A stretch of 23,424 nucleotides of DNA from positions 1 through 23,424 of IMG/VR virus record IMGVR_UViG_3300042476_000421. One strand, 5' to 3'. The stretch comes from a virus. The stretch's first letter is position 1; each line of letters begins with the position of its first letter. Positions 6,894 to 13,357 of the stretch are shown here, one piece after another. Made by a program: the position numbers and the translations under genes. Below the pieces are notes generated by a model, which saw only the letters and a program-made list of their open reading frames with translations, searched no databases and had not been told where the DNA came from.

Positions 6894-7460
6894 ATGCAAC
6901 ATATACATAATAATATCCCAGGCTGGTTTAATTTTATTGATTTTTACAATTATATTATTGATAATATTCCAAACGATTTTCTCTTTGTAGAAGTAGGAGT
7001 ATGGCAAGGCAAAAGTCTTTCTTATTTTGTTGTAGAGAGCATTAATAGGAATAAGTTTGGTAAAACCTATGCTGTTGATCATTGGCTAGGGAGTATGGAG
7101 CATCAAAAAGGTTCTTGGGCTTATGATTCTGTTTTGGATACAGAAGATGCCTTATATAGTAGTTATTTGCAACATACCAACCAAATTCAGCAGCACATAA
7201 CTAATCTAAGAAAAACTTCATTAGAAGCTGCTTCTTTATTTAAAGATCAAAGTATAGATGCTATCTTTATAGATGCAAGCCATGATTATGATAATGTTTG
7301 TCAAGATATTAATTGTTGGTTTCCTAAAATAAAAACTGGAGGGATAATATCTGGTCATGATTATGACTGGCCCGAGGTTAGTAGGGCTGTTAATGATTGT
7401 GCTAAAAAATATAATCTAAATATTAGACAACATGATACTTCATGGGAATACTATAAATAA
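6894..7460 (+). CDS. Class I SAM-dependent methyltransferase-like protein
   Basis: The Rossmann-fold motif I is clear: FVEVGVWQGKSLSYF at residues 31-45. It is followed by an acidic strand end (YAVDHWLG, D62), the core strand DAIFIDASHDYDNV and GGIISGHDYDW. This arrangement is typical of the Methyltransf_24 and TylF-like group, where the later Asp and His residues may bind a metal. The 188-residue length fits. The acceptor substrate is unknown and could be a glycan or small molecule. It lies 22 bases after the tmRNA. A paralogue with the same motif order lies at 9740-10297. Confidence 0.8.
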   Translation: MQHIHNNIPGWFNFIDFYNYIIDNIPNDFLFVEVGVWQGKSLSYFVVESINRNKFGKTYAVDHWLGSMEHQKGSWAYDSVLDTEDALYSSYLQHTNQIQQHITNLRKTSLEAASLFKDQSIDAIFIDASHDYDNVCQDINCWFPKIKTGGIISGHDYDWPEVSRAVNDCAKKYNLNIRQHDTSWEYYK

Positions 7461-7467
7461 CCCTATT

Positions 7468-7809
7468 ATGAGAAAAATTTGTTCATATTGTGGAAAAAGA
7501 AAAAACAAGGGAAGTTTCCCTAAGCACAGTATGTATAAAGATAATCTGGATACTAGATGTAAAAAGTGCGTAAAGAAACACTCCAAGGTAAGAAGTGGTC
7601 TTCATAAAATAGCACCACCTAGACCAGAGTTTTGTGAGTGTTGTAAAAAAATACCTATTAAATGGGTATTAGATCACGATCATGGTAATGATAGTTTTAG
7701 GGGTTGGGTCTGTGATCGTTGTAATACCGGTATAGGAAAATTAGGAGATAATTTACAAGGAATTGTTAATGCTATGAACTATTTTCTTTCAAGGCCCAAA
7801 GATAAATGA
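7468..7809 (+). CDS. Endonuclease VII-like Holliday junction resolvase
   Basis: The T4 endonuclease VII core is visible: a zinc-binding pair at C56 and C59, then LDHDHGNDSFRGWVCDRCN with D69-H70-D71-H72, the second zinc pair C82/C85 and N86. This is the His-Me finger nuclease centre that cuts four-way junctions and branched DNA. An extra N-terminal zinc pair (C5/C8 with C31/C34) precedes it, common in phage relatives. ATG 7468 gives 113 aa. An in-frame ATG at 7432 would overlap the methyltransferase gene without a ribosome binding site. It could act downstream of the RuvB-like motor encoded at 21873. Confidence 0.85.
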   Translation: MRKICSYCGKRKNKGSFPKHSMYKDNLDTRCKKCVKKHSKVRSGLHKIAPPRPEFCECCKKIPIKWVLDHDHGNDSFRGWVCDRCNTGIGKLGDNLQGIVNAMNYFLSRPKDK

Positions 7810-8021
7810 GAAAAATAATTAAACAACATCTAATAGAAAATCATATGACTTATTATCAGCATTTAAAATTTGCTATTTTCTATGGACTTGTTTGTTTGGT
7901 TGCTGGTTTATGTCTAATAGTTCATGCTATATTCCCTTGTTGGTTTCAAACTTCTGGAAGCGATCTGGTACAATATATGGCGATTGTGTTCAAGAAACGG
8001 CAAAGATTAGACGATACTTGA
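7806..8021 (+). CDS. Small membrane protein (DUF6356-like), 71 aa
   Basis: The pattern HMTYYQHLKFAIFYGLV followed by CLVAGLCLIVHAIFPCWF and TSGSDL matches a small family I recall as DUF6356: an amphipathic start, one transmembrane helix (about residues 22-44), a HAxFP motif and a GSD end. The start overlaps the resolvase stop as ATGA. The function of the family is unknown. The end of the gene overlaps the ligase promoter. Confidence 0.7.
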   Translation: MRKIIKQHLIENHMTYYQHLKFAIFYGLVCLVAGLCLIVHAIFPCWFQTSGSDLVQYMAIVFKKRQRLDDT

Positions 8022-8046
8022 CAAGAGGGTTGTGTTGTGATATGAT
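8018..8046 (+). promoter_or_regulatory. Sigma70-type promoter for DNA ligase
   Basis: TTGACA (8018-8023), a 17-base spacer and TATGAT (8041-8046) lie 25 bases upstream of the ligase ATG. The spacer does not contain the GCCGAT element seen in most other strong promoters here. Confidence 0.8.
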
Positions 8047-8070
8047 GTTGGAACACACAGGAGAAAAAAG

Positions 8071-9384
8071 ATGATTCACGATTTTGATTATGTTTGGGGA
8101 ATGGTTCGTGATCTTAGAGCTACCAGCAGTACTATTGATAAGCAGGGTATTATTGAGGACTATTGTAATCATAGCAGTGCCGCTGCTAGTTTTACGAAGA
8201 ATATTCTGTTGTATACCTATCATCCGTTGTGGCAATACAATGTCACTAGCGACAATCTCAAGAAGAAGAATCATCTTGTAGCCAGAAAGAATGAATATAA
8301 AAACTTCTTTGATCTTCTTGATGCTCTTAAAAGCAGACAGATTACCGGGCATGATGCTATATCTGCTGTTAATAGTTTTATTGAACATTATTCAGAATAC
8401 GAGGAACTGATTCATTGTATTATTGACAAGGACTTGAAAACCCGTGCTGGGGATAAGATTATAAATAAAGCAATCTCAGATCATATTCCGGAGTTTAGTG
8501 TGGCTCTTGCTGATAAATACGAGCCTAAAATTGTTGACTGGAAGGATGGATGGTATGTTAGCAGAAAGATTGACGGTGCTAGATGTATTGCTATTGTTGA
8601 TGCTAATGGTGATACTACCTTCTATTCCCGCACGGGAAAGGAATTTGATACTCTTGCTATCGTTAGGGGCGGTATTAAGGCTCTTGGTATTACTAATGTA
8701 GTATTGGATGGTGAGCTTTGCCTTGTAGATGATGAGGGCAATGAAGATTTTCAAGGAGTTATGAAACAACTTAAAAAGAAAGATCATACTATTCCTAATC
8801 CATCTTTTAAGATTTTTGATATGATTAGTCACGATGAATTCTATAGCAAGAAAGGCGAGAAGAATCGTCCTTATTCTATTCGTTTGGCAAATTTGACAGA
8901 GATTATGACTAAGAATGAATGTCCATGTCTCACCCTCCTTGAACAAGAATTGATTCATAATGATGAGCATTTTCAAGAGTGGGTTAAAGAAGCCTCCGAT
9001 TATGGTTGGGAAGGAGTTATGCTACGAGCAGACGAACCATATAAAGGTAAGCGATCCAAAGACCTACTCAAAGTTAAAAAGTTTTTTGATGATGAGTATG
9101 AAGTAGTTGATACTGAAATGGGTCCATTCCGATATGTTCTTAATGGAAAAGAGCATGAGGAAACCATGTTAAGTTGTGTAACCATTAAGCATAAAAATTA
9201 TGATGTTAGAGTAGGGTCTGGCTTTACTATTGAGCAGCGTCAAGACTTTTATAAGCATCCAAAAAAGATTCTTGGGAAAATCATAACTGTCCAGTATTTT
9301 GCTGAGAGCAACAACCAAGAGGGTGGGATTAGTTTGAGATTTCCTACTTTTAAAATATTACATGGTGAGTCTAGGGTGGTATAA
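8071..9384 (+). CDS. ATP-dependent DNA ligase
   Basis: The enzyme seals nicks through a covalent lysyl-AMP. The nucleotidyltransferase motifs are in order: motif I K166-I-D-G with R171 (SRKIDGARC), motif III-type FYSRTGKEF (about 184-192) and LDGEL (212-216), motif IIIa FKIFDM, motif IV WEGVMLR, and motif V DLLKVKKF. The N-terminal 150 residues are a helical DNA-binding domain, and the C-terminus (VRVGSGF, GKIITVQYFA, LRFPTF) is the OB-fold. At 437 aa it is a typical phage ligase. The start follows CAGGAG and its own promoter. It probably serves replication and repair together with UvdE and the glycosylase. Confidence 0.93.
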   Translation: MIHDFDYVWGMVRDLRATSSTIDKQGIIEDYCNHSSAAASFTKNILLYTYHPLWQYNVTSDNLKKKNHLVARKNEYKNFFDLLDALKSRQITGHDAISAVNSFIEHYSEYEELIHCIIDKDLKTRAGDKIINKAISDHIPEFSVALADKYEPKIVDWKDGWYVSRKIDGARCIAIVDANGDTTFYSRTGKEFDTLAIVRGGIKALGITNVVLDGELCLVDDEGNEDFQGVMKQLKKKDHTIPNPSFKIFDMISHDEFYSKKGEKNRPYSIRLANLTEIMTKNECPCLTLLEQELIHNDEHFQEWVKEASDYGWEGVMLRADEPYKGKRSKDLLKVKKFFDDEYEVVDTEMGPFRYVLNGKEHEETMLSCVTIKHKNYDVRVGSGFTIEQRQDFYKHPKKILGKIITVQYFAESNNQEGGISLRFPTFKILHGESRVV

Positions 9385-9671
9385 TGAAATATCGTCCTAC
9401 TAAATCTAGAAGATGGGCAGATCAACGTAGAAATCGTAGAATTATCCAAGAATATGGTTTGCAGGAGGCCAAAAGAGTTGGTGCTTTGGATTCCACAAAA
9501 GAGCAAAAAAAGAAAGAAAAAGACATAAAGAAACAATTAAAGATACAAAAAAAACAACAAATTCAATCAGCAAAATCTAAAACAGGACATATGGTTGGCG
9601 AGAATTATGCTAAAGAACTATCTAAATTTATAGAAGATGGGGGCGATCCAAATTCCTGTCCTTTTGATTAG
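9384..9671 (+). CDS. Hypothetical very basic protein, 95 aa
   Basis: Coupled to the ligase gene by TAATG. The N-terminus is rich in Arg (YRPTKSRRWADQRRNRRI), followed by a long Lys/Gln-rich helix (KEQKKKEKDIKKQLKIQKKQ) that may be a coiled-coil. The short end has GGDPNSCPFD. The charge suggests nucleic acid binding. The family is not recognised. Confidence 0.65.
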   Translation: MKYRPTKSRRWADQRRNRRIIQEYGLQEAKRVGALDSTKEQKKKEKDIKKQLKIQKKQQIQSAKSKTGHMVGENYAKELSKFIEDGGDPNSCPFD

Positions 9672-9739
9672 AGCTAATTAATAATGATTATAGAGATAAT
9701 TAATCTTCTTTAAAAAACTGGAAATAATAGAGAAATATA

Positions 9740-10297
9740 ATGAATAGAATTCAATTTTTAAAAAATGTTGCTAAACAATTACCGGAAAACCCTATTTGTA
9801 TAGAAATAGGAGTTTATGATGGATTTTTTGCACAAAAAATATATGAAATTCTAAACCCAACAAAATTATACTTAGTAGATCCTTGGGAAGTTAGTAGTGA
9901 TAAAAATACTGATCAAAAAACATATAGTGGACCATTATCTCATTTAAATACAGCATATAGTACAAATAATGAATACTTAAAAGTATCTCAATTATTTAAA
10001 CAACACATAATTGATGAAAAAATAATCTTAAAAAAGGGATTTTCTTATGATGTTGTAAATGATTTTTCAGATCAATATTTTGATTTTATTTATATTGATG
10101 CTACTCATATATATGAATGTGTCAAAGCTGATTTGAATATGTATTTTCCAAAATTAAAAAAGACAGGATTAATATGTGGACACGATTATATTAATCATCC
10201 TAGTTTTAGTGTTATTCCAGCAGTTGATGAATTTGTCAAACAAAATAACAGTAGAATAATTTTTCTCTCAAACGAGGGAGATTTTGCAATTCAATAA
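9740..10297 (+). CDS. Class I SAM-dependent methyltransferase-like protein, AT-rich
   Basis: Motif I (ICIEIGVYDGFFAQKIY, about residues 19-35), an acidic strand end (LYLVDPW), FDFIYIDATHIYECVKADL and GLICGHDY follow the same order as in the protein at 6894-7460, so the two are paralogues with low overall identity. At 185 aa it is about the same length. Codon use is strongly AT-biased (mostly AAA, AAT, ATA), unlike the neighbouring ligase and glycosylase genes, which suggests separate acquisition. It is flanked by AT-rich intergenic DNA with inverted repeats, like a cassette. The substrate is unknown. Confidence 0.75.
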   Translation: MNRIQFLKNVAKQLPENPICIEIGVYDGFFAQKIYEILNPTKLYLVDPWEVSSDKNTDQKTYSGPLSHLNTAYSTNNEYLKVSQLFKQHIIDEKIILKKGFSYDVVNDFSDQYFDFIYIDATHIYECVKADLNMYFPKLKKTGLICGHDYINHPSFSVIPAVDEFVKQNNSRIIFLSNEGDFAIQ

Positions 10298-10320
10298 TAT
10301 ATTGAAACTATATTGCAATG

Positions 10321-10346
10321 AGGTTTTCAAAAATTGGATAAAACCT
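10321..10346. repeat. Inverted repeat AGGTTTT / AAAACCT
   Basis: A perfect seven-base stem (10321-10327 with 10340-10346) and 12-base loop lie between the methyltransferase gene and the next promoter. No T-run follows, so it is not a canonical terminator. The arm sequence repeats that of 4727-4755. Confidence 0.4.
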
Positions 10347-10359
10347 AAAGTAGCGTGGC

Positions 10360-10388
10360 TTGACAAGCCGATAACACTAATGTAGAAT
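10360..10388 (+). promoter_or_regulatory. Sigma70-type promoter with GCCGATAA spacer element (glycosylase)
   Basis: TTGACA (10360-10365), a 17-base spacer and TAGAAT (10383-10388). GCCGATAA starts one base after the -35 box. Transcription near 10395 would place a TTG at 10402 too close to the RNA end, supporting the ATG at 10426 as the gene start. Confidence 0.85.
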
Positions 10389-10425
10389 CGTAGCATACCT
10401 GTTGGAAACACTTTTTGGAGATACT

Positions 10426-11124
10426 ATGAGCGAAACAGTGCTTGAGAAGAAACCTGTTGTAATGAGTACGTCTAAGGCTGACGAGTTTTTTAAGAACTTT
10501 CCTAAAGATAAGGTAGTGTCCTATAAGGACTATTGGGAAAGCGTTCGTCCACAAAATAATGACGATATTTTCCGCCGCTACCTCTTTGCCTATTGCAGCG
10601 TTCATACTACTTGGCAGGGTAATGTTAAGGGTTATAACGCTATCAAGAATTTTAGCGAATGGGTAGATAGCAAAGAAATTCTTTTGGAAAAACTCCACAA
10701 GAGCGGAGTCGGGCTGCACAATAATCGTACTAATTATATCTGGGATTTCAGTACCAAGTTTTGGGCCAATCCTAAAGATTTTTATCTCACCACTAAGAAG
10801 TATCACGTTAAGAAGCGAGACAGTATTCTAAATAAGATTAGCGGTATTGGTTTGGCTAAGATTAGCTTTGCTCTGGAAATGATTCATCCTAATGAGGCTA
10901 GGATTTTGTGTGGAGATATTCACCAGTTGAGACTTTACGATGTGGAGTCTCTGAAATATAATAAGAGCAAAGCAGGATCAACTATTTATAAAAAGATGGA
11001 GCGTCACTGGATGATTAACTGTGGCAAATTGAAAGTCCCATCTTATGTAGCAAGGTCGATCTATTGGGATGCTCTTCAAAAGAAAGAAGATAGCCGTTAC
11101 TGGAGTTATGTTCTGGAGAATTAA
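10426..11124 (+). CDS. OGG-like HhH DNA glycosylase (putative)
   Basis: A helix-hairpin-helix segment (LNKISGIGLAKISFALEM, about 135-152) contains K145. An aspartate, D164 (LCGDIHQLRLY), lies 19 residues later. This Lys-Asp spacing equals that of the catalytic K249 and D268 of human OGG1, so a bifunctional glycosylase/AP-lyase acting on oxidised purines is likely. A GGAG site at 10417-10420 decides the ATG at 10426 (232 aa). An in-frame upstream TTG is rejected. The N-terminal half is unlike OGG1, so the damaged base recognised could differ. It joins UvdE and ligase in DNA repair. Confidence 0.75.
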   Translation: MSETVLEKKPVVMSTSKADEFFKNFPKDKVVSYKDYWESVRPQNNDDIFRRYLFAYCSVHTTWQGNVKGYNAIKNFSEWVDSKEILLEKLHKSGVGLHNNRTNYIWDFSTKFWANPKDFYLTTKKYHVKKRDSILNKISGIGLAKISFALEMIHPNEARILCGDIHQLRLYDVESLKYNKSKAGSTIYKKMERHWMINCGKLKVPSYVARSIYWDALQKKEDSRYWSYVLEN

Positions 11125-11126
11125 GA

Positions 11127-11252
11127 ATGTCTAATGGAAAAGGTTCAAAAAGACGAGTTAGTTTAGTCTCTCAAGATACTTGGAACAAAAATTACGAAAG
11201 AATTTTTAGAAAGAAGAAGCATGGGAAGCGTAACAAATCTAAAAGAAAATAA
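11127..11252 (+). CDS. Hypothetical basic microprotein, 41 aa
   Basis: The short frame begins two bases after the glycosylase stop and encodes a highly basic peptide (MSNGKGSKRRVSLV...TWNKNYERIFRKKKHGKR). Short proteins with the pattern TW/F..N.ERIF..K are common in phages, as I recall, so it is likely real. TTCTGGAGAATTAAGA upstream supplies a GGAG. The highly charged end suggests nucleic acid binding. No function is known. Confidence 0.6.
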   Translation: MSNGKGSKRRVSLVSQDTWNKNYERIFRKKKHGKRNKSKRK

Positions 11253-11505
11253 GACTATTTTTATTCCTTGTGGTTGTAGAAGTGAAATTTTAGTTATTGA
11301 ATATGATCATGAAATTGGGGCTGCTGATTTTGCTATTTATGAAAATCTAACATCCTATAAACACAAGATGTCATTTTGGCAGCGTTTAAGGTATTGTTAC
11401 CAAGTTTTAGTTCATAAAAAGCCTTATGCTGATCAAATATTCTTAGATAATAAACAACTTTTGGATTTAAAAAACTTTTTGTACAGACTTAATCTAAATT
11501 TATAA
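11221..11505 (+). CDS. Hypothetical protein, 94 aa
   Basis: The start overlaps the previous microprotein gene by 32 bases, with an AAGAAG-like site upstream. The protein has beta-like N-terminal strands (KTIFIPCGCRSEILVIEY) and a C-terminal helical part (MSFWQRLRYCYQVLVHKKPY, then DLKNFLYRLNLNL). It is probably a small alpha/beta domain with no recognised catalytic residues. Confidence 0.65.
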   Translation: MGSVTNLKENKTIFIPCGCRSEILVIEYDHEIGAADFAIYENLTSYKHKMSFWQRLRYCYQVLVHKKPYADQIFLDNKQLLDLKNFLYRLNLNL

Positions 11506-11545
11506 TGGTGTATATTTTGTTAGCCATTTACCACAGGAGGTTACT

Positions 11546-11761
11546 ATGGTAGTCAAGAGTATGAACAGTTATGTTGCTGATGAACTTGCTAATAAAGTTA
11601 AACATCTACAGCTTGCTCTAGACCAAGCAAAAAATATCATAAGTATGCTTGAAACTGAAAATGATAGACTAAAAGACGTTCTTAATGGCCTAACGTCAGA
11701 AAATAACGAAGGTTATATGCTTCACAGTGAGGCTTTTAATGAGCCGGTGTACTCAGTCTAA
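11546..11761 (+). CDS. Small coiled-coil protein, 71 aa
   Basis: A strong AGGAGG site precedes the ATG. Residues 12-47 (ADELANKVKHLQLALDQAKN, then IISMLETENDRLKDVLNGL) show heptads of a coiled-coil, so it probably forms dimers. A TATAAT lies at 11501-11506 but no convincing -35 box is seen, so a separate promoter is uncertain. The function is unknown. Confidence 0.7.
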   Translation: MVVKSMNSYVADELANKVKHLQLALDQAKNIISMLETENDRLKDVLNGLTSENNEGYMLHSEAFNEPVYSV

Positions 11762-12026
11762 TAAGGGTAAAAATACCAGAATAATCACACAAATAGGCGA
11801 AAAAGAATATTTGGTAGAAGGAGAAAGCGAGTGGGCTAGATTTGGTTGTCAAAACGATCCTTCTGTTATAACTTCAGCTAATCTAGATGGTGGTCCGTTT
11901 TTATTGGTTGGAGATTCTTTTTTGGGTAAAGGACAAATTAAATCAATACAAAATATTGAGAGTAATAGAGATGGATATTTAATAATTAAAATTACTCTGC
12001 ACTCCCCAAAAGAAAATAATACTTAA
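11739..12026 (+). CDS. Hypothetical protein, 95 aa
   Basis: GTGAGG at 11727-11732 sets the ATG at 11739 and leaves a 23-base overlap with the coiled-coil gene. The protein is rich in predicted strands (TRIITQIGEKEYLVEG, GPFLLVGDSFLGKGQIKSI, GYLIIKITLHS), suggesting a small beta-barrel or sandwich. No catalytic motif is seen. Confidence 0.65.
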   Translation: MSRCTQSNKGKNTRIITQIGEKEYLVEGESEWARFGCQNDPSVITSANLDGGPFLLVGDSFLGKGQIKSIQNIESNRDGYLIIKITLHSPKENNT

Positions 12027-12040
12027 TAAAGGATTTACTT

Positions 12041-12226
12041 ATGAGCAAGTTTCATAAAAGCAATAAAAACAGAACCTTTTTAGGGGTTTGTGGTGGCTTG
12101 TCTGAATCCACCGGAATAGATGTATCTTTGATTAGGATTGGTTTTATTTTAGGAACTATTTTTAGCGGTAGTATTCTGTTATGGATTTATCTATTATTGG
12201 CACTGGTGCTACCAACTGAGGACTGA
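12041..12226 (+). CDS. PspC-domain membrane protein, 61 aa
   Basis: The sequence follows the PspC domain pattern: basic start (KSNKNRTFLGVCGGLSESTG), then IDVSLIRIGFILG and a transmembrane helix (SGSILLWIYLLLALVLP) with a final PTED. In bacteria, PspC-domain proteins sense membrane stress and bind partners at the inner membrane. A stand-alone phage copy could modulate host envelope stress responses (inference). AAAGGA precedes the ATG. Confidence 0.85.
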   Translation: MSKFHKSNKNRTFLGVCGGLSESTGIDVSLIRIGFILGTIFSGSILLWIYLLLALVLPTED

Positions 12227-12465
12227 TCGACAATAGACTCTAATCTAGCTTATAGGACAGACTTTAAAAATTGAGAGAGCGGTTGCCTTGTTCTGTTCTT
12301 TTAAAAAAGATTTGCGAATAATTCTGACAGAACCGAAAAAAAATCAAGGATACCCATTGACAATGCCGATAAGGTGTTGTACAATCAAAAAGACAACGAG
12401 AGGTAATATCAATCATGCGATTGAGCCTCAAGTTGAAAGATTGGATAGGAATTTGGAGGTTTATT
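12227..12465 (+). other. Intergenic region with promoter and leader
   Basis: No gene is supported in these 239 bases. They hold an imperfect inverted repeat (GTTCTGT near 12292 with ACAGAAC near 12326, plus CCTTG and CAAGG outside it), a GCCGATAA-type promoter at 12357-12385 and an approximately 70-base leader to the next gene. An upstream in-frame ATG at 12415 lacks a ribosome binding site. Confidence 0.5.
12357..12385 (+). promoter_or_regulatory. Sigma70-type promoter with GCCGATAA spacer element (HTH gene)
   Basis: TTGACA (12357-12362), a 17-base spacer and TACAAT (12380-12385). GCCGATAA starts two bases after the -35 box. The HTH-like gene at 12466 follows. If its product binds this element, it would be self-regulated. 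Confidence 0.85.
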
Positions 12466-12750
12466 ATGACTGAAGTTACTACTACTGCTGATAAGCAGAC
12501 CCGTGTTCGTTGTTCTGATGAGCAGTTTCTTGAGGCAGTTTTTTCTAGCAAGACCTATGCTGAGATTGCGTCAAAGACTGGTCAGAAGATTGCTAGTACG
12601 ATGGCACGATATGCTCGTACAAAGGCGGCTCTGTCTAAGAAGGGTGTTGAACTTCCCGCTATGGAGCGTCAGAAGCCTGTTAAGACGGTTGATAATGTTG
12701 AGGCTATGGCAGACATTGTTCGTCGCCTCAAGGCTCATACTAACGGCTGA
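12466..12750 (+). CDS. Helix-turn-helix-like DNA-binding protein, 94 aa
   Basis: A strong GGAGG (12455-12459) fixes the ATG at 12466. Residues 17-52 (SDEQFLEAVFSSKTYAEIAS, then KTGQKIASTMARYARTKAAL) have the pattern of an initial helix followed by a turn-linked pair (YAEIASKTGQ..ASTMARYAR), typical of small winged or homeodomain-like HTH proteins. The C-terminus is helical (VEAMADIVRRLKAH). Gene and promoter are stand-alone, the arrangement of a regulator. A role as the factor that reads the CCGAT promoter element is an untested idea. Confidence 0.65.
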   Translation: MTEVTTTADKQTRVRCSDEQFLEAVFSSKTYAEIASKTGQKIASTMARYARTKAALSKKGVELPAMERQKPVKTVDNVEAMADIVRRLKAHTNG

Positions 12751-12769
12751 GTTTAGTTTAAGCCAAATG

Positions 12770-12851
12770 CTTCCAACTACATCACTCATAAATATTGTTA
12801 GAGACAACATAGACAAAATCTAACTAATTGTTATGATATGTAGTTCGGAAG
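12770..12851 (+). repeat. Long inverted repeat upstream of tRNA
   Basis: CTTCCAACTACAT (12770-12782) and ATGTAGTTCGGAAG (12838-12851) pair over 13 bases with one bulged C on the 3' arm. Inside, TTAGA (12799-12803 region) and TCTAA (12819-12823 region) can extend the stem. No T-run follows. It could be a processing hairpin separating the HTH mRNA from the tRNA precursor. Confidence 0.5.
12810..12837 (+). promoter_or_regulatory. Possible promoter for the tRNA gene
   Basis: TAGACA (12810-12815), a 16-base spacer and TATGAT (12832-12837) each match the sigma70 consensus at five of six bases. They would start RNA near 12844, about 14 bases before the tRNA. The site lies within the inverted repeat, so either use is possible. 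Confidence 0.45.
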
Positions 12852-12857
12852 TGTTAT

Positions 12858-13132
12858 GGGAGCATAGCCCAATTAGGCAGAGGCAATGGACTTTTTTCGT
12901 TAAATTGAGTGCTTAAAGAGAAATTTTTAAAGTAGAACCTGTCAAATTCGGTGAAGGCTTAACTGCTAATACCGAGCCAAGCATAGTAATATGAAGGTGT
13001 AGAGACTTGACGGCAGGAACCTAAAGTGAAAACTATGGTTAAGGTAAAGTCCAGACTACAAACAGTAATGGTAACGAAAGTTATAGTAGTACGAAAATCC
13101 ATACAGTGAGGGTTCGATCCCCTCTGCTCCTA
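12858..13132 (+). tRNA. tRNA interrupted by a group I intron, apparent anticodon UAA
   Basis: Exon 1 (12858-12893) has acceptor GGGAGCA, TA, a D-arm GCC...GGC and anticodon stem ATGGA. Exon 2 (13094-13132) has TCCAT, a five-base variable region ACAGT, T-arm GAGGG-TTCGATC-CCCTC, acceptor TGCTCCT and discriminator A. CCA is not encoded. With the splice sites placed by the group I rules (U before, G at the intron end), the loop is CTTAAAA, hence anticodon TAA (Leu, UUA codons). But Leu tRNAs usually have a long variable arm, and this one is class I in shape. If the splice sites shifted, TTT (Lys) would be the alternative. Confidence 0.85.
12894..13093 (+). ncRNA. Group I self-splicing intron (tRNA type), no ORF
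   Basis: The conserved core is recognisable: P-like TTCGGTGAAGGC, Q-like AATACCGAGCCAAGC, R-like GTGTAGAGACTTGACGG and S-like AAGGTAAAGTCCAGAC. GACTT in R pairs with AAGTC in S (P7), and the strands of P4 (CGGT / ACCG) also pair. The exon end ACTT can pair with GAGT in the intron (12906-12910 region) with a U-G at the cut, and the intron ends in G at 13093. The about 200-base size and elements resemble the introns in cyanobacterial tRNA-Leu(UAA), inserted at the same loop position. No homing endonuclease is encoded. Confidence 0.87.
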
Positions 13133-13145
13133 CTGAAAGAAATTT

Positions 13146-13343
13146 ATGACATTCGACCAATGGATCAATCAAAACGAAGGATTCGGCCCAAGAATTGAGC
13201 GAATGTTGGACGATGTAAAAGTTGCAGTTGAACAAGAAAAAACAGACGATATAATTAAGTGGCTGAAAGCTGCTTATATTATGGGTCATGAACAAGGATA
13301 TGATGCTGGATATTATGATTGTTCTGATGAAGAAGATCTCTAA
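13146..13343 (+). CDS. Hypothetical acidic protein, 65 aa
   Basis: It begins 13 bases after the tRNA, preceded by GAAAG. The protein is helical and acidic (TFDQWINQNEGFGPRIERML, then DDIIKWLKAAYIMGHEQGYD, ending in DCSDEEDL). No domain is recognised. It starts a run of small, closely spaced genes. Confidence 0.65.
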   Translation: MTFDQWINQNEGFGPRIERMLDDVKVAVEQEKTDDIIKWLKAAYIMGHEQGYDAGYYDCSDEEDL

Positions 13344-13357
13344 ATAAAAGGAAAACT

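Noticed and set aside
8476-8976. Minus-strand open frame within the ligase gene
   Set aside because: The opposite strand encodes clear ligase motifs and the protein shows no recognisable domain.
9672-9739. AT-rich inverted repeat as a terminator after the 9384 gene
   Set aside because: GATTA/TAATC arms exist but the stem is weak and followed by only three T residues, so it is not listed as a terminator.
11501-11506. TATAAT before the coiled-coil gene as a promoter
   Set aside because: The -10 box is perfect but the best -35 candidate (TTGTAC) is poor, so a promoter is not claimed.
12503-12823. Plus-strand open frame overlapping the HTH gene in another frame
   Set aside because: It has Leu/Arg-rich shadow composition, no ribosome binding site, and the HTH frame has a GGAGG site and promoter.
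13056-13295. Minus-strand open frame covering the intron end and tRNA
   Set aside because: It overlaps a well-defined tRNA/intron; the frame is most likely chance.
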